NCBI GenBank assembly: GCA_016795465.1
Contig: JAEUHK010000112.1
Span: forward strand, 1 to 64,000
Direction of reading: 5' to 3'
From: Verrucomicrobiaceae bacterium
GTDB lineage: Bacteria > Verrucomicrobiota > Verrucomicrobiia > Verrucomicrobiales > Verrucomicrobiaceae
Length of the DNA stretch: 64,000 nt
Position 1 is the stretch's first letter, and each line of letters begins with the position of its first letter. The translations under genes and the position numbers were made by a program. This document shows, piece by piece, positions 44,508 through 52,720 of the stretch. Under the pieces are notes generated by a model, which saw nothing but the letters and a program-made list of their open reading frames with translations, ran no database searches and was not told the DNA's origin.

Positions 44508-45290
44508 ATGTCCGCCCTCACAGACACCCAGAGCGAACGCGATGACCGGCAACTGCCGATCGACCGCGTGGGCGTGCGCAGCCTGCGCTTCCCCCTCCGC
44601 ATCCGGGACCGGGACAGCGCCGTGCAGCACACCGTGGCCACCGTGGCCCTCGCCGTCGATCTGCCGCATCACTACAAAGGCACGCACATGAGCCGCTTTG
44701 TCGAGGTGCTCCATGCCCATGGCACCGAACTCACCGTGGCGACCATCGCCGGCATGCCGAAGGAGCTCATCAAGAAGCTCCATGCCGACAAAGCGCACGT
44801 CGAGTTCCGCTTCCCCTACTTCCGAGCCAAAAAAGCGCCCGTTTCCGGTGCCGAGGGCCTGCTCGACTACGGCGTCGTTTTCGAAGTGAACGCCGACAAG
44901 GATTCCAGCGACTTCGTTTTGACCATCGAGGTGCCCGTGACCACGCTCTGCCCCTGTTCCAAGGCCATCAGCGCCCGCGGAGCCCACAACCAGCGTGGCA
45001 TCGTCACCCTCGCCGTGCGTTTCAGCGAGCCCGTGTGGATCGAGGACCTCATCGAGCTCGTCGAGACCTCCGCCAGCGCCCAGCTCTACAGCCTGCTGAA
45101 GCGTCCCGATGAGAAATTCGTCACCGAGGCCGCCTACGACAATCCTGTCTTCGTCGAGGACCTCGTGCGCAACGTGGCCCAGAAGGTCAAAAGCCATCCG
45201 CGCATCACCTGGTTCCGCGTCGAGGCCGAAAACTTCGAGTCCATCCACAACCACAACGCCTGGGCGATGATCGAAAGCCCCGGAAAATGA
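44508..45290 (+). CDS. folE2: GTP cyclohydrolase FolE2 (type IB)
   Basis: A 260-residue enzyme from ATG 44508. It converts GTP to dihydroneopterin triphosphate, the first step of folate synthesis. Family marks include QLPIDRVGVRSLRFPL, KGTHMSRFVEVL, the catalytic Cys in TTLCPCSKAIS and the C-terminal FRVEAENFESIHNHNAWA. FolE2 can use metals other than zinc, so it serves under zinc limitation or as the only cyclohydrolase. Its TGA is also the first TGA of heptamer array 6. Confidence 0.95.
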   Translation: MSALTDTQSERDDRQLPIDRVGVRSLRFPLRIRDRDSAVQHTVATVALAVDLPHHYKGTHMSRFVEVLHAHGTELTVATIAGMPKELIKKLHADKAHVEFRFPYFRAKKAPVSGAEGLLDYGVVFEVNADKDSSDFVLTIEVPVTTLCPCSKAISARGAHNQRGIVTLAVRFSEPVWIEDLIELVETSASAQLYSLLKRPDEKFVTEAAYDNPVFVEDLVRNVAQKVKSHPRITWFRVEAENFESIHNHNAWAMIESPGK

Positions 45291-45350
45291 CGAATTCAGA
45301 ATGACGAAGGTCGAAAGGCTTCGTCATTCCGCATTCGTCATTCGTCATTC
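45288..45350. repeat. inverted degenerate 7-bp arrays 6 (contains the folE2 stop)
   Basis: Three units TGACGAA, TTCAGAA, TGACGAA (45288-45308) face four units CTTCGTC, ATTCCGC, ATTCGTC, ATTCGTC (45319-45346) plus ATTC. They can pair across a short loop. The first three bases are the folE2 stop codon. The array fills nearly all of the 65-nt gap before the next gene. Confidence 0.7.
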
Positions 45351-45355
45351 CTTCC

Positions 45356-46426
45356 ATGCCCACTCCCATCCTGCCCACCGACGAGCCGCCTCTCCTGCAC
45401 CACGCGGTCGAGGAGGCGGTGCGCTTGCTTCGCAGTGGAGAGGTCGTCGCTTTGCCCACGGAGACCGTTTACGGCCTCGCCGCCAATGCGCTCGATGCCG
45501 CGGCCGTCGCGAAGATTTTCGAAGCGAAAGAGCGGCCCACGTTTGATCCGCTCATCGTTCATCTGCCGCACAAAAACCAGCTCGACACCGTCGCCGATGT
45601 GCCGGCGGACATCGCCCAAGTCGTGAAGCAACTCACCGAGCGCTTCTGGCCCGGCCCGCTGACGATTTTGCTGCCGAAGAAGCCCATCGTGCCTGATCTC
45701 GTCACCGCCGGCCTGCCCACCGTGGCCGTCCGCGTGAGCAGCAATCCTGTTTTTCGGCGCATCGTCGCCACGCTCGACAAGCCGCTCGCCGCGCCGAGCG
45801 CCAACCGCTTCGGTTCCATCAGCCCCACGAGCGCGAATGCCGTGCTCGCCGAGCTCGACGGCCGCATCCCGCTCATCGTCGATGGCGGCGCGAGTCTTCA
45901 CGGCCTCGAATCCACTATCATCCGCATCGAGTCTGGCAGCCCGAAGCCCGTCATCACCATCGTGCGCCCCGGTCCGCTCACCCCGGACGATTTGAAGCCC
46001 TACGGCAAAGTGCAGCTCGGCAGCCGCACCGTGCTCGATGAGGCCTCCGATGCCCCCGGCCAGCTCGCCAAGCACTACGCCCCGCGCACACCGCTGCGCC
46101 TGCTCACGCGTCCTGCCGATTTTCAGCCCGAGGAAGGCAAAACGTATGCCCTGCTCAGCCTCAGCGGTGAGGAACGGGATGGCTATGTCGGTCTCCACGA
46201 TTGGGAAGAAGTGATGATGCTCAGTCCAGGCAGCGGAAAACTGCCCGAGGCCGCCGTGCGCTTCTTCCACTGCCTGCGCCGCCTCGACGAACTCGGCGTC
46301 GATGAAATCATCGCCGAGCCGATGTTCGAGCACGGCATGGGCATCGCCATGATGGACAAGCTGCGCCGCGCCTCCATCAACAAGCCGAAGCCCGTTCAAG
46401 GGCACTATCAGCAGCGTCGCGGCTGA
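45356..46426 (+). CDS. ywlC: threonylcarbamoyl-AMP synthase (Sua5/YwlC type)
   Basis: A 356-residue enzyme with the YrdC domain (about 15-205: VVALPTETVYGLAANA, RFWPGPLTILLP, VAVRVSSNPV, PLAAPSANRFG) and the extra C-terminal Sua5 domain (SDAPGQLAKHYAPRTPLR to the end). It makes threonylcarbamoyl-AMP from Thr, bicarbonate and ATP for t6A37 of ANN-decoding tRNAs. Length fits the long Sua5 class rather than short TsaC. Element E begins 8 nt after the stop. Confidence 0.95.
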   Translation: MPTPILPTDEPPLLHHAVEEAVRLLRSGEVVALPTETVYGLAANALDAAAVAKIFEAKERPTFDPLIVHLPHKNQLDTVADVPADIAQVVKQLTERFWPGPLTILLPKKPIVPDLVTAGLPTVAVRVSSNPVFRRIVATLDKPLAAPSANRFGSISPTSANAVLAELDGRIPLIVDGGASLHGLESTIIRIESGSPKPVITIVRPGPLTPDDLKPYGKVQLGSRTVLDEASDAPGQLAKHYAPRTPLRLLTRPADFQPEEGKTYALLSLSGEERDGYVGLHDWEEVMMLSPGSGKLPEAAVRFFHCLRRLDELGVDEIIAEPMFEHGMGIAMMDKLRRASINKPKPVQGHYQQRRG

Positions 46427-46433
46427 TCTGTGT

Positions 46434-46498
46434 GTTCGTAGTTCGGGCTTCAGCCCGTCAGACCTCCCAAGGCTCGCCCTGAAGGCCGAACTACGAAC
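46434..46498. repeat. nested-palindrome repeat element E
   Basis: Left arm 46434-46457 (starts GTTCGTAGTTCGG) and right arm 46475-46498 (ends CCGAACTACGAAC) pair with few mismatches. Inside each arm lies a palindrome, GGGCTTCAGCCC on the left and CCCTGAAGG-type on the right. It fills the gap between two convergent genes and may end both transcripts. Confidence 0.8.
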
Positions 46499-46502
46499 GA
46501 AC

Positions 46503-47351
46503 TCAGGCTTTTTGCCACACGCCAAACGTGCCGCAGGCCACTGGTGGTACACTCTCAGCACCGCGGAGCAAAAGCTCACCGCACTCAAACCGGCCGCCAA
46601 AGATGCTCAGCTCATGCTTGAGCAGGTTTTGCAGCGTTGTCGGCGAGAGATTGCCCTGACGGCAAACAACCACGAGGCCCAGCGGCGTATCGCTGAGCAG
46701 CCCGCTCGCCGTCGCGATGAGCGGTGCAAGGTCACGCTCCGGCTCGAAGCCATGCTTTGCCTCACGAGAGCTATGCGGATCGACGATGACAAGGTCGTGA
46801 CGGGCATTCTGAGCCTTCTCACGCTGCGCAAACTTCACCGGATCATCGAGCACCCAGCGAATGTCACGGCTGGCGAGCGTCGTGGCATTCAGCGAGGCAT
46901 TCTCGCGAGCCCGCGAGAGCGATTCCTGATGCGCCTCCACATGCGCCACGCTCGCTCCACCCAGCGCCGCACCCAGCGTGTGACCGCCCACGCCGCCAAA
47001 GAGATGCAGCACGCGGGCAGGACGACGCATCTTTGTCGTGAAGGCCGAGCACATCGTCGTCACACGATCCCATGATTCACGCAATTCAGGCCCGAGAGCA
47101 CGTGGACTGCCTCCTGGGCCGCCAATGAGAAAAACGAGTTTTCCAAAGCGCACCCTCACCGGCTCCTTCACATCGCGTTTGAGGTCGAGAGCCTTCTTCC
47201 ACTCCGCGCCGCCCAGCTTGCGCCGCCACCAGATTTGCTGGCCGGGCCTCGCACAGGTCACAGCGCCCCATTTTTCGAGCACGCGCCCTCCGCCGCTGTC
47301 GAGCAGCTCGTAGTTGTCGTTCGGGGCATCTGTGGGTTGCGTTTCGTCCAT
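46503..47351 (-). CDS. SAM-dependent (rRNA-type) methyltransferase
   Basis: A 282-residue class I methyltransferase. The N-terminal part (NYELLDSGGGRVLEKWG) is typical of the RlmI/RlmK-related group (Methyltrans_SAM family), lacking a full PUA domain. The SAM motif is VLHLFGGVGGHTLGAALGGA near 113-132 and the catalytic-type motif is DLVIVDPHSS. It probably methylates rRNA or another RNA. It ends 5 nt from element E. Confidence 0.82.
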   Translation of the reverse strand: MDETQPTDAPNDNYELLDSGGGRVLEKWGAVTCARPGQQIWWRRKLGGAEWKKALDLKRDVKEPVRVRFGKLVFLIGGPGGSPRALGPELRESWDRVTTMCSAFTTKMRRPARVLHLFGGVGGHTLGAALGGASVAHVEAHQESLSRARENASLNATTLASRDIRWVLDDPVKFAQREKAQNARHDLVIVDPHSSREAKHGFEPERDLAPLIATASGLLSDTPLGLVVVCRQGNLSPTTLQNLLKHELSIFGGRFECGELLLRGAESVPPVACGTFGVWQKA

Positions 47352-47405
47352 TCACGCCATCTCTGCATCGCAGCCTCCCGTGCTCAAGAACCTTTCCACA
47401 TCCCG

Positions 47406-48281
47406 ATGAAGCCTCTCCTGATTCTGCCCTTCCTCGTCTTGCTGGCCTCCTGCGTCATGCCGGGCTCACGCCAGGGCGTGGATGTGGTGCTGCCGATGCA
47501 TTTCCGCGCCGATGTACCGCATGTGATGGCCAGCATCAACCGCCGCGCACCCGTGCCCATGCTGCTCGACTCCGGAGCTTCGGTCACAGCCTTCGAAACC
47601 AGCGTCGCCACGCAGAATGCCATCGCAGCCATCGGCGTGCGCACGAAGCTCAAAGGCATCCATGGCGAGGCGCTCGCCAGCCAGGGCATGATCCACACGC
47701 TGGACATTGGCCCGCTGCATCAGGAGCACGTGAACTGCTTCATCCAGGCCGGTGCCGGCTCACGCCCCGGTGGCCTCGGCGGTGCGATCCTCGGCATCAA
47801 TCTTTTCAGCCATCAGTGCAGCTTCATCACCTACGACTACCGCGCCCGCAGGGTCGAGATCAGCTACTCGCGACCGTTTGTGCCTCAAACAGCAGGCATC
47901 ACTCGCACGCCGTTCCGGCTCGTGGGCGGCATTCCCGAGATCAGCGTAACCTCCGATGGCATCACGTGGAATGCCGTCGTCGATACAGGCTCGACGTGGG
48001 GCATCGTCGTCGATCAAGCCACCGCCACGAAACTCGGCCAGCCGCACGGCGGCATGCCGCTGGGGCCTGGCATGCTCCTCAGCGGTTTTGGCGGCAGCGT
48101 GCGGGCCGATGAAGCCAACGCACGCATCATCACCGCCCCTGAAGTGAGCCTTTGCGGCCAGTCTTTCCGAGGTGCCAAACTCTACGTCATGCCCGGCCCC
48201 AACCGCATCGGCTCGCGCTTCTGGCATGGCTGCCGCCTGACGCTCGACTTCCGCACCAACACGCTGTGGCTGGAGCGTTGA
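47406..48281 (+). CDS. lipoprotein with two retropepsin-like aspartic protease motifs
   Basis: A 291-residue protein. Signal peptide MKPLLILPFLVLLASC is a lipobox with Cys16 as the lipidated residue. Two aspartic-protease motifs are present in one chain: LLDSGASVTAFE at about 57-68 and VVDTGSTWGIVV at about 198-209, each with D-S/T-G. The spacing of about 140 residues gives two similar halves, as in pepsin-like enzymes, instead of a homodimer. It is likely exposed in the periplasm. Activity is not proven; both Asp are present. Confidence 0.8.
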   Translation: MKPLLILPFLVLLASCVMPGSRQGVDVVLPMHFRADVPHVMASINRRAPVPMLLDSGASVTAFETSVATQNAIAAIGVRTKLKGIHGEALASQGMIHTLDIGPLHQEHVNCFIQAGAGSRPGGLGGAILGINLFSHQCSFITYDYRARRVEISYSRPFVPQTAGITRTPFRLVGGIPEISVTSDGITWNAVVDTGSTWGIVVDQATATKLGQPHGGMPLGPGMLLSGFGGSVRADEANARIITAPEVSLCGQSFRGAKLYVMPGPNRIGSRFWHGCRLTLDFRTNTLWLER

Positions 48282-48325
48282 GGCAAAGCTGCCGCCATCA
48301 ATCAAAGGCCGCCGCTCCCCTTTCC

Positions 48326-50110
48326 TCAGCGTGAGAACGTGCTCACGAGCCTGCCCGTGAAGGTCACCCGCACCGCCGGTGCCTGCACCACCTGCCCAAA
48401 ACGTGGCGAGACCTCATTCTGCACCACTTCACAGCTCTGGACCGCATCGCCCTCGATGTTCAGCGTGATCACCGCGCCATTCGCATGCCTCCAGGTGAGG
48501 TTTTCCACCAGTTCCCATTCAGGAGCCAGTTGCCACGTCACCACATGCGCCGTGCGGCCACACACCTCATCCGTGATGCGGGCACTTCTGCCCGCCATCT
48601 GCACGCTCCGCTTCATGAACGGCCCGTCGCACGCAAAACGCACGACACAGATGCCATTCACGATTTCCATCTTCGGCACATCATGATGCTCACGCCACAA
48701 AAACGGCCCCGCACGCATCGGCACGCTTCGTCCACAAACTGGCACCGGGCCATTGTGAGCCTCCCACGCGGCCAGTTTGGCCCGCAAAGCCGCATCACCA
48801 TAGTAACCGCCCGTGCCAGGATCAATCACCAGCGCCTCGCCTTCGCACCAAAGCGAGACATGCATCGCATCGAGATGCCCGTGGGCCGCCAAAGTGCCAA
48901 AACCAAGCGGCGAAGCATCCACCCGCGCCGTCCATGCCACATCACGCCAGATCGCGTGACCGCTCTCGGCATGCGTGATCCATCGACCGCTCTTCGGCGC
49001 CGCCACACGCGGTGCTTCACCGAGCCAGAAGGCCAGCGCATCCCCCGCTTTCTCACCGAGCATCCATGCACGCCATTCGCGTTCTGCGTTCCGACGGTCC
49101 AGCGTGAAGGGCGTCACCTGCGCATCATCGCTATCACCAAAGTCCCACGAGCCGAGGCTGAGATCGCAGAAGAACTGCGCCGCATCTTTGAGCCTCTTCA
49201 AAACCGGACCGTGCAGCCCGTCCATCACGCGACCCGCCTGCCAAGCCATCTCCCAAGCGAAGAGATGGTAGTGCAGCGCCTGCTCCTTGTTGCCACCATC
49301 CTCCGCAAACTGCCGCAGCACCTCCTCTTCCAGCATCGGCCACAGCCGCTCCGGGCAGCAGATCACTTTGGCCAGCGAGGGCCAGCGCCGTGTCGCCATC
49401 ACCACCGCGGCAAGTTCGCCGATGAGATGATTGTTTGCCGAAGAGCCAAACGAACGCTTCCGCCATGCCCAGCACGCGTGCATCGGCACAAAGGCCTGCG
49501 CGATGCGATCCTGCTCCGCGATCAATCCATCGTCTCCGCAGGCGCGGATCAGCGTGTCGATCCAGCAAAAGTTGATCAGGCGAATCGCGCCCTCCAGCGC
49601 ACTGCGCCAATGAATGCTCTTCGACGCCGGATTCTTCTCCAGCCAGTCGCGCATCCACTGCTGGGCGAGGCGCAAAGCATCCGCGTTGTCATTCAGCCAG
49701 CCATCCTGCGCCAGCCGCACGACCTCGCTCCATCGTGCGAGCTCCCACACGCAGCGGGCGTCCGCGCCCTCCGGCAGTTCACGATGGTTCAGCACCTCCG
49801 CAGGCACCTCCACACCATGCAGCGGATCGAGATTCCAGTTCGGTGCATCACCTGCCGGCACCTCTTTCCATCCAAACAACCAAGTGCGTCGCTCCTTCAC
49901 CGCCTCACGAAGCGCCACCGGAGCCTTGTCCTTCGGTGGCAGCCTCATCGTGCTCGCATCCACCGCACCAAGCATAAAATCATCCAGCGTCCGCAGCGTC
50001 GTCGTCGCCGTCCATTCCTGCGCCTTCACCTTCATGCGTCCGGCAATTTCTTCCGGAGGCATCGCCCTCAGCCGATGCCAGATCCAGGTCACTTTGCGAA
50101 AAGCTGTCAT
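48326..50110 (-). CDS. heparinase II/III family protein
   Basis: A 594-residue protein without an obvious signal peptide. The N-terminal about 340 residues form an alpha/alpha toroid (WRSALEGAIRLINFCWID, HLIGELAAVVMATRRWPSL); the C-terminal beta-sandwich carries the family His segment LAAHGHLDAMHVSLWCEG and FIDPGTGGYYGD-like residues. In polysaccharide loci such proteins are often paired with the bi-domain oxidoreductase seen directly upstream (43 nt), suggesting a lyase or epimerase-type role on the growing polymer. It is the last gene of the exosortase chain. Confidence 0.88.
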   Translation of the reverse strand: MTAFRKVTWIWHRLRAMPPEEIAGRMKVKAQEWTATTTLRTLDDFMLGAVDASTMRLPPKDKAPVALREAVKERRTWLFGWKEVPAGDAPNWNLDPLHGVEVPAEVLNHRELPEGADARCVWELARWSEVVRLAQDGWLNDNADALRLAQQWMRDWLEKNPASKSIHWRSALEGAIRLINFCWIDTLIRACGDDGLIAEQDRIAQAFVPMHACWAWRKRSFGSSANNHLIGELAAVVMATRRWPSLAKVICCPERLWPMLEEEVLRQFAEDGGNKEQALHYHLFAWEMAWQAGRVMDGLHGPVLKRLKDAAQFFCDLSLGSWDFGDSDDAQVTPFTLDRRNAEREWRAWMLGEKAGDALAFWLGEAPRVAAPKSGRWITHAESGHAIWRDVAWTARVDASPLGFGTLAAHGHLDAMHVSLWCEGEALVIDPGTGGYYGDAALRAKLAAWEAHNGPVPVCGRSVPMRAGPFLWREHHDVPKMEIVNGICVVRFACDGPFMKRSVQMAGRSARITDEVCGRTAHVVTWQLAPEWELVENLTWRHANGAVITLNIEGDAVQSCEVVQNEVSPRFGQVVQAPAVRVTFTGRLVSTFSR

Positions 50111-50153
50111 GCGTGTCTTGTCAGAATATCCCCGCTCACGGGCGGTTTGTTAC

Positions 50154-52316
50154 TCAGAGATTTTCATTCCCGACATCCGGCCCGGCGGCCAATAAATGTT
50201 TCTCCAATTCAATCACGGAAGACCTCCTCACCGCCTCCACTACCGCAAACGTCAGCCTCATGCTCTGCCGTGCTTGCGCATCAGGCAGCGGATGTGGCTT
50301 TCCATCCTTCAAAAAGCCCAGCCAGGCCGCCATCTCCTCGGCATGGCCCTTCGAGGCATGCTTCGAAACCTTCGCCTTCCGGTTTTTCCACACCGTCAGC
50401 TTCATGAAGTTCTCACACTCGGCTACCAGGCCGTTCGCAAACACCCGGATGCTTTCCTTCGGAAACGCGCTGTCACCCTCGGCCGAGTAGAGCAGTTGGA
50501 AGGTCGATCCATCCGCAAACTCCACCTGGGCTGAAACCGAGTCCGCACCCGTTTTCTGCGCCGAAACCCGCACGGGCCAGCCGAGCATGAAACAGGCAAA
50601 ATCGAGCATGTGACAGGCTTCGCCGATGATCCTGCCACCCTGCGCCGGATCGGCATACCAATGATCTGCGGCCAAAACACCCGCGCAGACGTGATACGAC
50701 ATCATTTTCGCTCCCGGAGCAGCATCGAGCCACTTCTTCATCTCCACCGCCGCGGGAGCAAAACGCCGGTTGAAGCCCACCATCAGACTTCCGCTCGTTT
50801 CCGCTATCGCCGCGTCGATTTCGGCCAGCTCCGCCTCCGTGAGGCACAGCGGCTTCTCCACAAACACCTGCTTCCCAGCCTTCAACGCCTTCGACACCAG
50901 CGACGCATGCAAATCATGCCGCGTCCCGATGATCACCGCCTCCGAGTTCGCCTCCGCGAAGTCCGTCGCCGCCTTCGCGAAGCCAAACTTTTCCTTCACA
51001 TGCCTCGCCGATAGCCCCGTGCCGTTCACTACCGTTCCGAGAGCGATCTTCCCCTTCACATGCGGCAGTAACATCGTCCGGACAAAGTTTCCGGCTCCAA
51101 TCACAGCCAGCGCAGAACATGGGCGCGACAGCGTTTTGGAGTGCTCCAGCCCTCTGGAGCTTTCCGAAAGCGCCGGAGGACCGGCGCACTCCAAGACGCT
51201 GCCGCGAGCTTGCGCAACCCGTCCATAGTCGATCACGATGCCGATTTGATCGTCCAGGCTGTCGTAAGCCGATACGACCTCACCAAACGCCACCCGCCGC
51301 GTCGTCACCGGCTTCAAATCCAGCCGCCCGCTCCGCATCAGCTCCAAGCATGCCTCAAAATTCCGGTTCTCCGTCCAGCGCACATAACCCGCCGGATAGT
51401 CCACGCCGCCCCACTCATAGATCGCGTCATACCTTCCCGGCCCGTAGCTGCGACTGTACCTCACCGTGATGTCCTTCTGGAAAGCCGTCTTCCATTCAAG
51501 CGACGCATCATGCATGCCCACGATCACCAGCGTGCCCCGATCTCGCAAACACGCCACCGCCTGAGCTGTCACCTCCGTCGACTTGCCACCCAGGCACAGC
51601 AGCACCGCATCCACGCCCATGCCGCTGGTCCACTCACGCACCGCGTTCTCGACATCCGACGAGGCCACACGCTCCGCGCCCATCTGCTTCGCGATCTCCA
51701 AGCGTGCGGCATTCAATTCGACTGCCATCACGCGCGCTCCAGCGATTTGGAGCAGCTTCGTCGTCAGCAGCCCCACCAGCCCCTGCCCCATCACCAGCAC
51801 GCGCTCGCCGATCTGCGTTTGTGCCTGCCGCACACCTTGCATCGCGATGGCCGCGAGCGTCGTGTAGGCCGCCTGCCAGTCCTCCACGCCCTCCGGCACC
51901 TTCGCCGCGAGCAAATCGGGCACCGCGATCACCTCAGCATGATGCGCCCACTCCGCGCCACCACAGGCCACGCGATCACCCACACGAAAACGCGTGTTCA
52001 ACGCATCCACCGCCACGACCACACCTGCCGCCGAGTATCCCAGCGGTGTCGGCGACTCCAACCGATTGCGCACCTTCTCCGCCGCCGCCTTCCAGCCCAG
52101 CGTCCGCGCGGTGTCGAGCACCTTGCGCACCTGATCCGGCCTCGCTCGCGCTTTTTCTAGAAGCGACATCTTCGCCTGCTCCACCTTCATCCGCTCCGTG
52201 CCCGGCGAAATCACCGAGCACGTCGTGCGCACCAGAATGCCACCCGGCATCAGCGAAGGCTCCGGCACCTCCTGCAGCTCCAAACGGCCATCTTGATATT
52301 GAGCAAGCTGTTTCAT
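50154..52316 (-). CDS. bi-domain oxidoreductase (MDR dehydrogenase + Gfo/Idh/MocA)
   Basis: A 720-residue protein. Residues 1-365 are a zinc-type medium-chain dehydrogenase (CSVISPGTERMKVEQA, cofactor motif MGQGLVGLLTTKLL). Residues about 398-720 are a Gfo/Idh/MocA oxidoreductase (AVIGAGNFVRTMLLPH, VFVEKPLCLTEAEL). This two-domain form is typical of exopolysaccharide loci and acts on nucleotide sugars. The linker at about residues 370-396 is encoded by repeat element F and contains VLECAGPPALS and GLEHSKTLS, foreign to the family. The start overlaps the upstream stop (ATGA). Confidence 0.9.
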   Translation of the reverse strand: MKQLAQYQDGRLELQEVPEPSLMPGGILVRTTCSVISPGTERMKVEQAKMSLLEKARARPDQVRKVLDTARTLGWKAAAEKVRNRLESPTPLGYSAAGVVVAVDALNTRFRVGDRVACGGAEWAHHAEVIAVPDLLAAKVPEGVEDWQAAYTTLAAIAMQGVRQAQTQIGERVLVMGQGLVGLLTTKLLQIAGARVMAVELNAARLEIAKQMGAERVASSDVENAVREWTSGMGVDAVLLCLGGKSTEVTAQAVACLRDRGTLVIVGMHDASLEWKTAFQKDITVRYSRSYGPGRYDAIYEWGGVDYPAGYVRWTENRNFEACLELMRSGRLDLKPVTTRRVAFGEVVSAYDSLDDQIGIVIDYGRVAQARGSVLECAGPPALSESSRGLEHSKTLSRPCSALAVIGAGNFVRTMLLPHVKGKIALGTVVNGTGLSARHVKEKFGFAKAATDFAEANSEAVIIGTRHDLHASLVSKALKAGKQVFVEKPLCLTEAELAEIDAAIAETSGSLMVGFNRRFAPAAVEMKKWLDAAPGAKMMSYHVCAGVLAADHWYADPAQGGRIIGEACHMLDFACFMLGWPVRVSAQKTGADSVSAQVEFADGSTFQLLYSAEGDSAFPKESIRVFANGLVAECENFMKLTVWKNRKAKVSKHASKGHAEEMAAWLGFLKDGKPHPLPDAQARQSMRLTFAVVEAVRRSSVIELEKHLLAAGPDVGNENL
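51129..51201. repeat. nested-palindrome repeat element F, inside a gene
   Basis: Outer arms CAGCGTTTTGGAGTGC (51129-51144) and GCACTCCAAGACGCTG (51186-51201) match at 15 of 16 positions. Inner hairpins CTCCAG-CCCT-CTGGAG and CGCCGG-AGGA-CCGGCG lie between. It is a copy of element C and keeps the bi-domain oxidoreductase gene in frame, encoding a linker between its two domains. Confidence 0.88.
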
Positions 52317-52720
52317 CTTGGGTTATGCATATGACGCGGCGGCGGGCTGGACGCGTCGCCAGACTGCATTTGCAGCCGGATAAACTGCTCAATATCGCGA
52401 TCAGCGTGCAGCCTCATTTGAGGCGATTTCTCATAGAAATGCACCCATCTCCGTTCACCACCCGCCTTCTCAATCTGAAAACCAAAGTCTTCTATGCTGA
52501 TGTCGTGATGCTGCCAATGGTCCACGATTTTCAATCCCGGGAGCGACCTGATGATTCTCTGAACTTGGTTGAACTGCCCGTAGTAACCAAACTCAACCCA
52601 TTCGGCCTCGAAAGGTCCAAGGGCGTAGCACCACAACAACAGAACTGCTGCAAATGGTGCCGCGAAGAACCACATAAGAATCCGGCGTCCCCTGAAAAGC
52701 TTGAACGTATTCGCCATCAT
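52313..52720 (-). CDS. small membrane-anchored protein of the exosortase operon
   Basis: A 135-residue protein from ATG 52720. An N-terminal helix (ILMWFFAAPFAAVLLLWCYAL) anchors it; the rest is polar and aromatic (YGQFNQVQRIIRSLPGLKIV, RRWVHFYEKSPQMRL). No family recognised. Stop and start overlaps of 4 nt on both sides (ATGA with wecG-like upstream and with the bi-domain oxidoreductase downstream) tie it firmly to polysaccharide synthesis. Confidence 0.75.
   Translation of the reverse strand: MMANTFKLFRGRRILMWFFAAPFAAVLLLWCYALGPFEAEWVEFGYYGQFNQVQRIIRSLPGLKIVDHWQHHDISIEDFGFQIEKAGGERRWVHFYEKSPQMRLHADRDIEQFIRLQMQSGDASSPPPRHMHNPR

Noticed and set aside
48485..50407. Plus-strand open frame of about 640 codons across the heparinase gene
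   Set aside because: Arg/His/Pro-rich antisense composition, crosses two real minus-strand genes, and has no recognisable domain.
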